DNA of 64,000 nucleotides from Pyxicephalus adspersus (Eukaryota > Chordata > Amphibia > Anura > Pyxicephalidae), in NCBI RefSeq assembly GCF_032062135.1, contig NC_092859.1, positions 127,083,437 to 127,147,436 of the forward strand, written 5' to 3'. Positions 57,601 through 64,000 of this stretch are shown piece after piece. Below the pieces are notes generated by a model. The model worked only from the letters and a program-made list of their open reading frames with translations. It had not been told where the DNA came from and made no database searches. The position numbers and the translations under genes are program-made. Position 1 is the stretch's first letter; every line of letters starts with the position of its first letter.

Positions 57601-60600
57601 CTATCCACAATACTAATGCATTATAAAAATACTGATTTTGATTATACTGCATTGTAACCATCACTTGTGCTTATGGGTTATAATACTAAAACATCCAACA
57701 ATCACATTTTACATACCACCCATTTCGCCACATTCTTATTTTCCAGGCGCTTCATTAGACTGTACAGTCTTACATCTGCAAGACCAGAAACTACGGCTTG
57801 TATCAGTCTTGGAATCCAGATCTATGAAAAGATTATTGAGTTTTAGGATGGTTAAAATAGGTTCCAAATGAATATTTAACACAGATATCCTGCACACAGA
57901 AAATACAGTGTAATTATCCATTTATTAGGATCAGATTGGATAACACTACTCTTACCAAGGGCATTAACAATGTGTAGTAAAATCACTCCAAACATTTGTT
58001 ACGCACAGTATAAAACTAACCTAGCCAAATAGCTAAATATGCAACTAAAACCCAACAACTATATTATCTGCAACACTATTTGTATCTTTAGTAACTACTA
58101 AGTATCCAGTAGGTTGATACCTTTATACCTCACAGAAAACATTATGGAATACTGGGACATTCACCAAGAAATTTCTCATTAGGACAAATCAGTACGCCCT
58201 CTTCTATACAGAATATTGACCCTGCCTTTAGATCACTTGTGTTTTTTATTGGCAACATTGCAATATTCAGGTAATTATTATTTACAACACACATTCTTAG
58301 GACACCAAGGTGTCAGCTTGAAATGATACTTTACCTATATATAATATCTTATTGTTCTCCACACTGGATCTATCTAATAATTGTTAGTTTGTAAAAGCAA
58401 GAATGTAATAGCACAGCGAACATTTCCATACTTCCCTTTAAATGTAACTATATTGTAAAAAAAAAAAAAAAAAATGTGAGCAGGCGGGTTGCTTATTGCA
58501 GAAAGACAGGCGATTTCCCATCTGTAATAAAAAAAAGTGACTGTTTGAAATTTTTAGTAGTCAACTCTTTTTGCTCTTTGTGGGCACTGCCATCTTTACC
58601 TGGGTTCAGGATCTTCAGCCAGGCTGGAATAATGTAACTCCTCTACATGCATGTGGAAGTTAATGCATTCCTGGCACCGGGATGTGCCAGAAACATATGC
58701 AAAGCTGTGTATGTGCAGCTCAGTGTGCATTATAGAAAGCATTCTGAACAGGCAGGAATAATAATTTCATTGCAGAGAGGACATCACTTTTCCCGTCTGA
58801 AATAAACAACCTGCCTGCTTACATTTTATTTATTTTTACAATATCGTTCTCCTTTAACTCATGCAACTAGTATTGCATCCTTCAAACGATAAACCATTAG
58901 TTTACCAAATCAGATATTTATGACTCTGAAACATAGAATAGTACATTTTACATACCAAGAACACGACTTCATCCTTGCCAATCCAATCCAAACCTTTATA
59001 CACAGAGGCAAAGAGAAGCGGGTATGTGAAGCCCCTGAGTCCTTCATTCCATTCCCATGTTAAATAGCCATAATTACTATTGTTAAAGTAAAATAAGATT
59101 CATTTCTGATTTGATACATAAAGACAAATACAAAACACTGAATATGTGTATTATACCATTCATAATTGTGCTGCACATTTGTGACCCCCAACTTATTTCT
59201 GCATTGTGAATGTACAAGAAGATGTGTAAGGATGTGAGAATGTATAAACTAGAAGAATCAGTTCTTAAGCTAAAGTGACACTTCACTTCCTCCATGTAGT
59301 TACATCTCTTGGAAGCAGTCCCAAGAGACAACCACAGCCTAAAATATCACACTTATTCATTAAAACTCCCTGCACTTCCTATCTTCCCTGCATTCCTAGC
59401 ATTATGTCTACAACTAAATAACCATTTAACGTGTGTAAAATAATCTTATTACACACATTGTATTAATACATAAACTCTGCATGCCAGTACATCTTCAGGA
59501 GCACTAAGTAAACCCTGTCTGATCCCAATAGAAATCACACTGACATTACTCTGCAGTAAAGATCCGTTATACCTCCTGCAGCTTAGTTTCCATACATCTT
59601 CTTTGATCCGGCAATGCAGCCTTTGGAGTCCCTGGAATGTCAGATACTTCTGTCTACCCTGCATGCATGCAATGGTTTTATGCTACGATCAGTAGTCTTG
59701 TAGTGACAGAGGGCGTAGAAGAAGGAAAGAACGGTATGGGCAGGGGATGCTGGCATCTGACACTCAGAAAGTGACAGAGGCTGCACTCAGTATACAGATA
59801 GGAGTCCTATTGGAAGATGAGCTGCTCTACTGAAAAACTCTACCAACTAATTTTCAAACTCTAAGACTATGTACACAAGTCAGCTGATTCTCGTCTGATT
59901 ATTGCTACAGGGCTGATATTTGACAAGAATCTGGTGTGGGTACAGTGCTCATCCGCCGTTGTTCTGGGGTCCGTTTTGGACAACTGCAATGCAAGTGAGG
60001 GGAAGAGAGCACAGCGAGGTGCTGCTCCGTCTATCTCCCTCCCTCCCCTCTCCATAGAGCAGAACAGAGCTGTAAGTACAGCACTCATTCATTCATCTTT
60101 CAGTCATTTGTCATCGTCAAAATTCCCTTCCAACGACAAAAGTCTAATGTGTGTACGCAGCCTATGTTTGGTTCAGCATTACGTACAGTAAAAAGAATGA
60201 ATTACTAAAATAAAAAATATTCCTTATCCATGGACAGTGCACACTGTTATTACAATAAAGGATATTTAAAAGTCATATTATGAGCAACTTCTAGTGACTG
60301 CCAGTATTCATCTGGAACAAAGCTGGTCTGCACCATGAAGCAATTCAATATTCGAAATGCAATAGTCAGCAAGACGAAGACGACATTTTCTCCAAAGAGA
60401 CCTAAAGGGGGTAAAGACATTAGTGAAAGATAAATATTATGCTATAAAAAAACAAGAAAATAACAGTAAAACTACAGCTGGTCATTGAACAGTAGAATTT
60501 ATGAACTTATTCTAGACAGATGATTGTTAACAAGAAATGTTATCAGAGTGAACCATAGTACTCTGAAATGGAAGACAAATGCAATTTGTATGGTGTGAGA

Positions 60601-62721
60601 TGCTACAGATGATGTACAAAGGGAATTTTCCAGGTCCATGTTTTTCAATGGCAGTAATTGATTCCCACAAGGGAATGTTTGAGTGAATGTCTGATTCCCT
60701 GTTTTATAGATAGAGACCAAGGTGTTGCATTTTTATTTATGTTACATACAATTACAGTTATGTAAATAGGGGACCCAAAAATTCTCTATTAGCCCTATGG
60801 GTTGCAAAGCCTTATGTAGTTTAACATTAAAGCATAAGGTAAGTAATGAAAAGAGAAAGGCTTTTGGGTAACAGAAATCTTTACTATATAGAAAACAAGG
60901 TAATGAACTAATCTGAGCTCAACTAATAAAGAGTAGCATGTGCTAAAAAAGCATTATTAACATAGTACAGTGTTGAACCAGAGTGGGAAGAAGCTGTAGG
61001 CTGGTGGCAGCCCCAGTATTGTGACCTCATCAGTAACCAGCCCAAAAACAGCCGGATGGTTACTGAAAAGTGCAGGGTGGTGCACCCAGCTAAAAGGGGC
61101 TGCAGTAGTAGTATCAAAATATTGTCAAAAAGTTGTAGATGGATATGTTTGTTGCTTTTCCTGACGCTTCATTATATAGCTTCCTTAGGGCAGGGTAGAG
61201 ACTCAGACTATTTGATGTATTATGAGAAGATTACTAATGGGAAGTCCCAAGGTTTGAAGATACATAGAATGCATGTAGAAGACAAGCAGGAAGGCTAAAG
61301 GTTGTAAGGATTCCTAAAGACCCTGGTGCCTACATGTACAGGAAACTTTTTGAAGAATCATAGTACTTTCATAAATATTCAGGGAGCCTAAATATCCAAG
61401 ATAAAATTATTACAAATTTCTGTGACCATTAATAGTTCCTGGGGTGCCGTCATGAGGAATGGAGTTGCAGTTAAGAAAAACCTTTCTGCAATAAACCTGG
61501 CTGCTAGCAGTTTTTTTTATATTTGGGAAATCAACAGCCTCTGCCATGCCGGGAATGCTGGATTCCTGATCTGCCCACTGTGGTTACACCCACCAACCAT
61601 TACATTACTACAGAACACATTAGTGATGGAGGGCTTGGCAGGTGGAAGCAGTGCAAGTGCCAGGAATGTGACACTACCAGCAGCATGACAGGTGCACGAA
61701 TATGCAGCAGGACAGCTCAGATATGAGGGGAGGACAGCCTCAGCTTCTATAGGGATCATTTTATCCCTATCAGTGGATTTGTGAAAAGGCAATCTTGCTG
61801 CATTTGTTTCAAAGAGGTAAAGGAAATTATCCGGCCATCCAGACAGCACCGCTCACTATAGAAATCGAAATGACGGCAGTATTGTGACCATAAATGTGAC
61901 CATGATTCATAAAACAGTGATCAGCTTGTATGATCTTATTATTTACCTGCATTTTATAAAATATTTGTGATTGGACTTCACTGACGTGTTCTACAAACCT
62001 ATAACTGTTGTGATCACCACATTTGTAGTGTTTATGGCCACAATGGTAGCGCTAGGCCCCAGGTTCAAATCTCGGCCAGAACACTTCCTGCATGGAGTTT
62101 GCAGGTTCTCCCTGTGTCTGCATGGGTTTCCTCCGGGTACTCCGGTTTCTTCCCACATGCCAAAAACATGCAGTTAGGTTATTTGCCCCCCCCAAATTGG
62201 CCTTAGACTGTGGTAATGACATATGACTATGTTAGGGACATTATATTGTGAGCTCCTTTGATGGGACAGCTAGTGACATGACTATGGACTTTGTACAGCA
62301 CTGCGTAATATGTTGGCACTATATAAATACTGATAAATTATAATAATATATGATACAAGTTATGGACATTTCATACAAATGCTACAATCAGTAAATGAAA
62401 TACAGTCAAAAAGTCTCCATTGAACAAAATATGACTGCCTTTTATTAAAGTGGTGATCTGGTTTAAGTAAAGAACAAAGAAGCAGAGATCTGTTATTGGA
62501 TTGCCATTGTTTTATTACCAGGCCCAATAAAATGCATTACAACCCAGGGATATCACTGGAGGATTTCATTCATTCCTGCCTGTGTCCCGGTTACCTTCTC
62601 CTATGGAGGCCCCTCTGGTGTCCCTGCTGTACAGTTTGGATTTCCTCTTCCTCAGCTGCACAGAGCGGGTGGAGCCCGGCGTCCTGAAGGCAGACAGAGC
62701 TCGGCTTCTGATCTTCTCCAT
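44043..62721 (-). CDS. PIGB: PIGB, GPI mannosyltransferase 3 (twelve coding exons)
   Basis: PIGB transfers the third mannose, alpha-1,2-linked, to the GPI precursor in the ER lumen; it is a multi-pass membrane enzyme of family GT22. Coding exons in transcript order: 62721-62595, 60401-60266, 59076-58956, 57821-57717, 55379-55249, 55165-55025, 53811-53760, 52133-51922, 50576-50512, 48328-48127, 47073-46893, 44162-44043. They join in frame to 530 residues (human about 554). Landmarks: basic cytosolic N-terminus; VPDEYW (71-76), with the Asp-Glu pair conserved in GT22 luminal loops; [18 protein letters not shown] in exon 5; HPWHWY in exon 8; HKEFRF (346-351); and [11 protein letters not shown] near the end. 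The intron after exon 2 looks U12-type. Convergent with CCPG1. No defects seen. Confidence 0.92.
44553..46077 (+). mobile_element. Tigger/pogo-like transposon relic
   Basis: Terminal inverted repeats TTTCCCCATGTATACG and CGTATACATGGGGAAA, flanked by TA at 44551-44552 and 46078-46079, the Tc1/mariner-pogo target. The broken transposase includes a helix-turn-helix start ([15 protein letters not shown]), a CENPB-type domain ([18 protein letters not shown]), NLDEVPL (first Asp), [10 protein letters not shown] in a shifted frame (second Asp), [20 protein letters not shown] and EEWTQWL. Stops after VPL and frame changes show it is dead. It sits inside PIGB intron 11, antisense to PIGB. Confidence 0.85.
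46078..46892. other. PIGB intron 11 sequence
   Basis: Contains a C-run at 46442-46457. A degraded piece of the GGGCCTGATTTATTAA MITE family lies at about 46660-46760 (GGTGATCCAGCAAAACTAGAA ... CCTGGACCAGATCCAATCCAGG). No exon seen. Confidence 0.5.
46893..47073 (-). CDS. PIGB: PIGB exon 11
   Basis: [16 protein letters not shown], then [20 protein letters not shown] and [13 protein letters not shown]. Conserved with human at HCPLPMRFLQCPP and LPTHLITFSILE. Acceptor TTTCTAG, donor AAG|GTGAGT. Confidence 0.92.
47074..48126. other. PIGB intron 10
   Basis: No repeat or extra exon identified with confidence; moderate GC and several short direct repeats. Confidence 0.45.
48127..48328 (-). CDS. PIGB: PIGB exon 10
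   Basis: [40 protein letters not shown], then [11 protein letters not shown]. The [10 protein letters not shown] block and the MPCHS motif are conserved in PIGB. Phase 1 in, phase 2 out. Confidence 0.92.
48578..49425 (-). mobile_element. L2-like LINE with large internal deletion
   Basis: A 258-codon minus-strand frame (49419-48643) starts inside an APE-type endonuclease: LILGDFN (catalytic Asp/Asn), HTLDLVFS and LSDHNLITF. It then jumps to the end of the reverse transcriptase region, [20 protein letters not shown] and [14 protein letters not shown]. Most of the RT domain is therefore deleted in frame. The 3' tail has TACAGCGCTGCGTATAATAT, GGCGCTATATAAATCCTG and (ATT)n at 48578-48614. It lies in PIGB intron 9 and is 5'-truncated at about 49425. 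Confidence 0.85.
49426..50511. other. PIGB intron 9 sequence
   Basis: About 49985-50210 has an inverted pair (GTTGCTGGAAATGATC...ATGATAATTTCCAGCGAC) and may be an old MITE. Otherwise nothing is recognised. Confidence 0.4.
50512..50576 (-). CDS. PIGB: PIGB exon 9 (HKEFRF motif)
   Basis: [20 protein letters not shown] then FCG, residues 342-364. HKEFRFIYP is the hallmark of the PIGB/GT22 family. Only 65 nt; acceptor CTTTTTAG, donor TGTG|GTAAGA. Confidence 0.93.
50717..50952. mobile_element. Palindromic MITE (GGGCCTGATTTATTAA family)
   Basis: Left end ACATAGGGCCTGATTTATTA and right end TTAATAAATCAGGCCCATTG are inverted repeats. Pairing continues inward (CTCTCCAAGG, CACTTTCCTCAGTGAAGCTG, GGGTGATC), so almost the whole element forms one hairpin. 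Other copies: 55451-56931 (interrupted), 57385-57496 and about 46660-46760. Confidence 0.8.
50953..51921. other. PIGB intron 8 sequence
   Basis: Includes a hairpin listed separately at 51607-51670 and a DNA-transposon-like terminus near 51486 (CAGTAGAACCTGTTATGCG). No exon seen. Confidence 0.45.
51607..51670. repeat. Long hairpin (inverted repeat)
   Basis: Arms GGCTGAGAAAAAGGGAAACC and GGTTTCCCTTTTCTCAGCC, and further inside ATGACG/CGTCAT, leave a short loop near 51638. Probably the centre of a MITE. Confidence 0.75.
51922..52133 (-). CDS. PIGB: PIGB exon 8
   Basis: [20 protein letters not shown], then [20 protein letters not shown], ending [13 protein letters not shown]. The HPWHWY motif and two membrane segments are conserved. 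Phase 0 in, phase 2 out (ATACAG|GTAAGC). Confidence 0.93.
52134..53226. other. PIGB intron 7 sequence, left part
   Basis: Holds a 93-bp-period tandem duplication (52305-52469) and part of the palindromic-core repeat family near 53110-53220 (ACAGGGGCTGAAACCCACC). Otherwise nothing is recognised. Confidence 0.45.
52305..52469. repeat. Two-copy direct repeat, period about 93 bp
   Basis: Units at 52305-52376 and 52398-52469 share CAGTAA.TTATTT.CAC..., TAGATGTCCTC.GTTTTCTG and AATTAAAT..TGT..AGTGTCA, with about ten differences. Simple local duplication. Confidence 0.75.
53227..53480 (-). mobile_element. L2-like LINE 3' fragment
   Basis: 3' tail GGATTTATATAGCGCCAACA, ATTACGCAGTGCTGTACATT, then GGAGAGAACCCTGCCTCGAA and AGAGCTTACAATCTAATGGG, the same block as at 48600-48760. 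No complete reading frame remains. Confidence 0.7.
53760..53811 (-). CDS. PIGB: PIGB exon 7
   Basis: Only 52 nt: completes Gly, then [18 protein letters not shown] chose the donor AAG|GTATGT over the upstream G|GTAAGG because only it keeps the frame into exon 8 (FFGK-WTFVQ, as FFGQ-WTLVQ in human). Confidence 0.85.
53812..55024. other. PIGB intron 6
   Basis: Contains a T-run at 54226-54239. No repeat family or extra exon recognised. Confidence 0.45.
55025..55165 (-). CDS. PIGB: PIGB exon 6
   Basis: [40 protein letters not shown], then VQHCLPVG. The FxIRPTAxxLW block is highly conserved. Phase 2 in and out. Confidence 0.93.
55249..55379 (-). CDS. PIGB: PIGB exon 5
   Basis: [20 protein letters not shown], then [20 protein letters not shown]. 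Almost identical to the human segment. Acceptor CTTTTCAG, donor AGCAG|GTAAAT; separated from exon 6 by only 83 bp. Confidence 0.94.
55556..56823 (+). mobile_element. 5'-truncated L1/Tx1-like LINE
   Basis: Inserted in the MITE above, with a 7-bp duplication ATTTGCT (55549-55555 and 56824-56830). Ends in an A-rich tail (56780-56823). The remaining frame has [18 protein letters not shown], then [15 protein letters not shown] and [20 protein letters not shown], the Cys/His region at the C-terminal end of L1-group ORF2. It is itself interrupted by a hAT-like MITE at 56185. Confidence 0.75.
56185..56461. mobile_element. hAT-like MITE with 8-bp duplication
   Basis: Ends CAGCGATCGCCAAC and GGCGACCGCTG are inverted repeats. 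The perfect 8-bp duplication CTCTAAAG at 56177-56184 and 56462-56469 fits a hAT insertion. GC-rich and non-coding; innermost layer of the nest. Confidence 0.85.
57385..57496. mobile_element. MITE fragment (GGGCCTGATTTATTAA family)
   Basis: Left half only: GGGCCTGATTTATTAAAGCT, CTTTCTTCAGTGAAGCTTGG and TCTGGTCCAGGATTGAAACA. Confidence 0.7.
57717..57821 (-). CDS. PIGB: PIGB exon 4
   Basis: [20 protein letters not shown], then [15 protein letters not shown]; 35 codons, phase 0 at both ends. WIPRL and ADVRLYSL are conserved in human. Confidence 0.93.
57822..58437. other. PIGB intron 3 sequence
   Basis: AT-rich; nothing recognised before the TTAA element at 58442. Confidence 0.4.
58442..58853. 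mobile_element. TTAA-flanked MITE
   Basis: Between TTAA at 58438-58441 and 58854-58857. The ends TGTAACTATATTGTAAAA ... GTGAGCAGGCGGGTTG and CAACCTGCCTGCTTACATTT ... TTTTTACAATATCGTTCTCC are long inverted repeats (about 50 bp). Non-coding. Confidence 0.78.
58956..59076 (-). CDS. PIGB: PIGB exon 3
   Basis: [20 protein letters not shown], then [20 protein letters not shown]. YGxLTWEW and LRGxTYPL are conserved. The acceptor is taken as AATAG|TAATTATGG; this adds one Asn relative to human, so the exact 3' splice site is uncertain by three bases. Donor TTG|GTATGT. Confidence 0.88.
59077..60265 (-). other. PIGB: PIGB intron 2, U12-type (AT-AG)
   Basis: Minus-strand 5' splice site ATATCCTTT exactly matches the U12-type consensus. 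Near the 3' end TTACTTTAAC resembles the U12 branch site, six bases before AG. There is no usable GT donor nearby that keeps the reading frame. The intron holds a Harbinger-like MITE at 59869-60167. Confidence 0.75.
59869..60167. mobile_element. Harbinger-like MITE
   Basis: Ends ACTATGTACACAAGTCAGCT and TCTAATGTGTGTACGCAGCC match the termini of the element at 18623-19027 (GTACACAC type). The interior has a CCCTCCCCTCTCCATAGAGC block shared with 470-602. Likely target TA/TWA. Confidence 0.6.
60266..60401 (-). CDS. PIGB: PIGB exon 2 (luminal VPDE motif)
   Basis: [20 protein letters not shown], then [20 protein letters not shown] and HNMTFK/N. The first membrane helix and the [14 protein letters not shown] motif of the first luminal loop match human PIGB. 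Ends TTTAA just before ATATCC. Confidence 0.93.
60402..62044. other. PIGB intron 1 sequence
   Basis: About 60670-60720 repeats the block at 5343-5375. 60968-61105 is the inverted copy of the palindromic-core repeat at 4494. About 61400-61850 is GC-richer with open frames on both strands but no family resemblance. Confidence 0.5.
60968..61105. repeat. Interspersed repeat with palindromic core, inverted copy
   Basis: Reverse complement of the 4494-4625 repeat: GGCAGCCCC, CAGTAACCAGCCCAAAAACAG, CCGGATGGTTACTGAAAAGT. Confidence 0.6.
62045..62345 (+). mobile_element. tRNA-derived SINE with L2-type tail
   Basis: Box B-like CAGGTTCAAATCTCGGCC, CATGGAGTTTGCAGGTTCTC, TGCATGGGTTTCCTCCGGGT, then the tail TACAGCACTGCGTAATATGT and GGCACTATATAAATACTG. 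The tRNA head is truncated at the left. Confidence 0.8.
62595..62721 (-). CDS. PIGB: PIGB exon 1 (start codon)
   Basis: [20 protein letters not shown], then [20 protein letters not shown] and GE. Short basic cytosolic N-terminus; the LRKRKSKLY patch resembles the human start region. The ATG at 62721 is the first in frame; the upstream frame has no ATG before stop. Donor GAAG|GTAACC. Confidence 0.85.
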
Positions 62722-62879
62722 ACCAGCTTTGTTGTTGTTGGATACCACGCCCCGTTGTCACTTCCCCACTGACTATATCAACAAGAGGCCGAACCTCTCT
62801 GGTGTGTCATAGAGCAGCCCCCATTTTATTGGAGACCAAAGTTACTAAATTCTGAGGCGAGCCTTTACAAAACGGTTCA

Positions 62880-63201
62880 TAATTTTTTCAACCTCCGCGC
62901 CATTTTCCGGAAGACTTTCCTATCGCAGCAATCATAGATGCAACACATTGATGAGCTCCAAAAACATGGCGGCGACATTACGGTACAGAAGACAACTCAC
63001 GTGACCTAGATGCATACCCGCACAACACCACTGTCTTGGGAATTGTCAATCGAGCATAGTGGCTAAATAAAGGTATTTGTACCCTACAACTCTCCATACG
63101 TGCTTACGTCACAGTAGAGGAAAGCGTATTGGATTGGAGAGCCTGCGCTTGCTCACTGATCAAGGCCACGTGACATATGTGTCCTCTGCACTTGATAACA
63201 G
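62880..63201. promoter_or_regulatory. PIGB promoter, probably bidirectional
   Basis: GC-rich region upstream of PIGB with an ETS-like CCGGAAG (62907-62913), a YY1-like CATGGCGGC (62965-62973), two CACGTGAC E-boxes (62998-63005 and 63167-63174) and inverted CCAAT boxes near 63130. A good plus-strand donor CAG|GTAGGC at 63201 could end a first exon of a rightward gene; in human that neighbour is PIGBOS1. Its coding exon was not found here. Confidence 0.6.
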
Positions 63202-63772
63202 GTAGGCTGACATTGGAAGGGATACAACTTCCAGCATTCCTTTTAGCCAATTTATTCGCCAGCTATTGACACTATCCAGGGCCATTATAATCCTGTCTGT
63301 ATGTATAACATAAATGTACTAAAAGTGACCCAGAAAGATTTCCTTAGAGAGGAGTGGGAAGTAAATGAACTTGTGTTGTTCATTTGGCTTTTTCTTATTG
63401 TGATGTCATTAATTTTTATTTTGCAGATTATTTTTTAAACTAATACTTTTATTACAAATAAAACAATAAAAGTAGATTAGTAATATGTGAGAATCTCAGT
63501 AGATGTGTCTAAACAAAGCCCTGAGCTGATTTACTATGTATGGGGCAAGATGTGAGAATTTTATATCTATATAAAATTTTATCTATACATTGGCCTAGGG
63601 GTGTACAGTCATTTAGGAAAAAAAGTGCATAGAGGTCCAAGTGTAAATCTATGTACAGATTGTAGATTTTTACCGCCTGATAATAAAAGCTATCGTCTGT
63701 ACAGCTTTCCTCCAATGTCGATTAGTGATCCATCCTACCAGATCACTATATGACAAGAAGGAACAATTATAA
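63202..63772. other. Sequence right of the PIGB promoter
   Basis: AT-rich, perhaps the first intron of a rightward transcript. I looked for the short PIGBOS1 coding sequence in the three plus frames and did not see it. Confidence 0.4.
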
Positions 63773-63776
63773 TTAA

Positions 63777-64000
63777 AGCGTACTCAGAAATTTCATTTTA
63801 CATAAAAGGATGGCCAACCCTTTTATGTAAGGAGAAAGTTCTGTTTTAATTTTTTTTTTTTTTCAAAGAAAAGGGTGCAGCACCACCCCCTAATGTGATC
63901 GAGAATGAATGGGAGCGCAAAGCCTCTCAGGATACCTACGTCACGTATCCCGAGAGGCTCTTGGGTGCTCCTTCTGAGTATGCCCGAGCATTTTGGGAAA
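63777..64000. mobile_element. TTAA-type MITE, cut by the window edge
   Basis: Starts after TTAA (63773-63776) with AGCGTACTCAGAAATTTCAT, the inverted-end motif of the element at 11801-12207. The interior, GGAGCGCAAAGCCTCTCAGG, GGCTCTTGGGTGCTCCTTCT, is the reverse complement of that element. Confidence 0.7.

Noticed and set aside
61422..61849. Frames of 67-110 codons on both strands near 61.5 kb
   Set aside because: They overlap on opposite strands, lack splice context and resemble no family I know; left as unassigned intron.

Overview
The window is vertebrate nuclear DNA, most likely from a frog. Its genes have short exons, long AT-rich introns and canonical splice sites. They lie in the order DNAAF4 (3' end, +), PIERCE2 (-), CCPG1 (+), PIGB (-), which is the order I know from human 15q21.3. 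The frog assignment is an inference. It rests on the protein sequences and on the repeats: many short TTAA-flanked elements, a tRNA-type SINE that shares its 3' tail with an L2-like LINE, and hAT-like and Harbinger-like MITEs. There is no bacterial gene, operon or CRISPR array here.

Layout. 1-5100 holds an L1-like LINE remnant and the last recognisable DNAAF4 exons (1289-1442 and 4883-4992). The exon that should lie between them was not found. 6897-7244 is PIERCE2, a 115-residue ciliary microtubule inner protein on the minus strand. Around 10.5-10.8 kb is a GC-rich promoter with two ZNF143-type motifs, apparently shared by PIERCE2 (leftward) and CCPG1 (rightward). CCPG1 coding exons run from 20575 to 42989 (nine coding exons, 849 residues). 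The CCPG1 and PIGB 3' ends meet near 43.78 kb, with opposed AATAAA signals about 10 bp apart. PIGB runs leftward from 62721 to 44043 (twelve coding exons, 530 residues). A second GC-rich promoter lies at 62.88-63.2 kb. It may also drive a rightward gene (PIGBOS1 in human), whose coding part is not visible.

Gene roles. DNAAF4 (dynein arm pre-assembly) and PIERCE2 (protein inside doublet microtubules) both serve motile cilia. CCPG1 is an ER-phagy receptor; its LIR and both FIP200-binding motifs are intact. PIGB adds the third mannose to GPI anchors in the ER. Nothing suggests that the four genes form one pathway; this is conserved synteny.

The least familiar content is a pair of about 2.2 kb DNA transposons in CCPG1 introns (30328-32567 and 39453-41671). 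They have long terminal inverted repeats and encode a cysteine-rich, DDE-like protein that I cannot place in a named superfamily. Other points of note are a U12-type AT-AG intron in PIGB, a GC-AG intron in CCPG1, the absent DNAAF4 exon, and a three-layer nested insertion at 55.45-56.93 kb. Splice coordinates were read by eye and need transcript confirmation.
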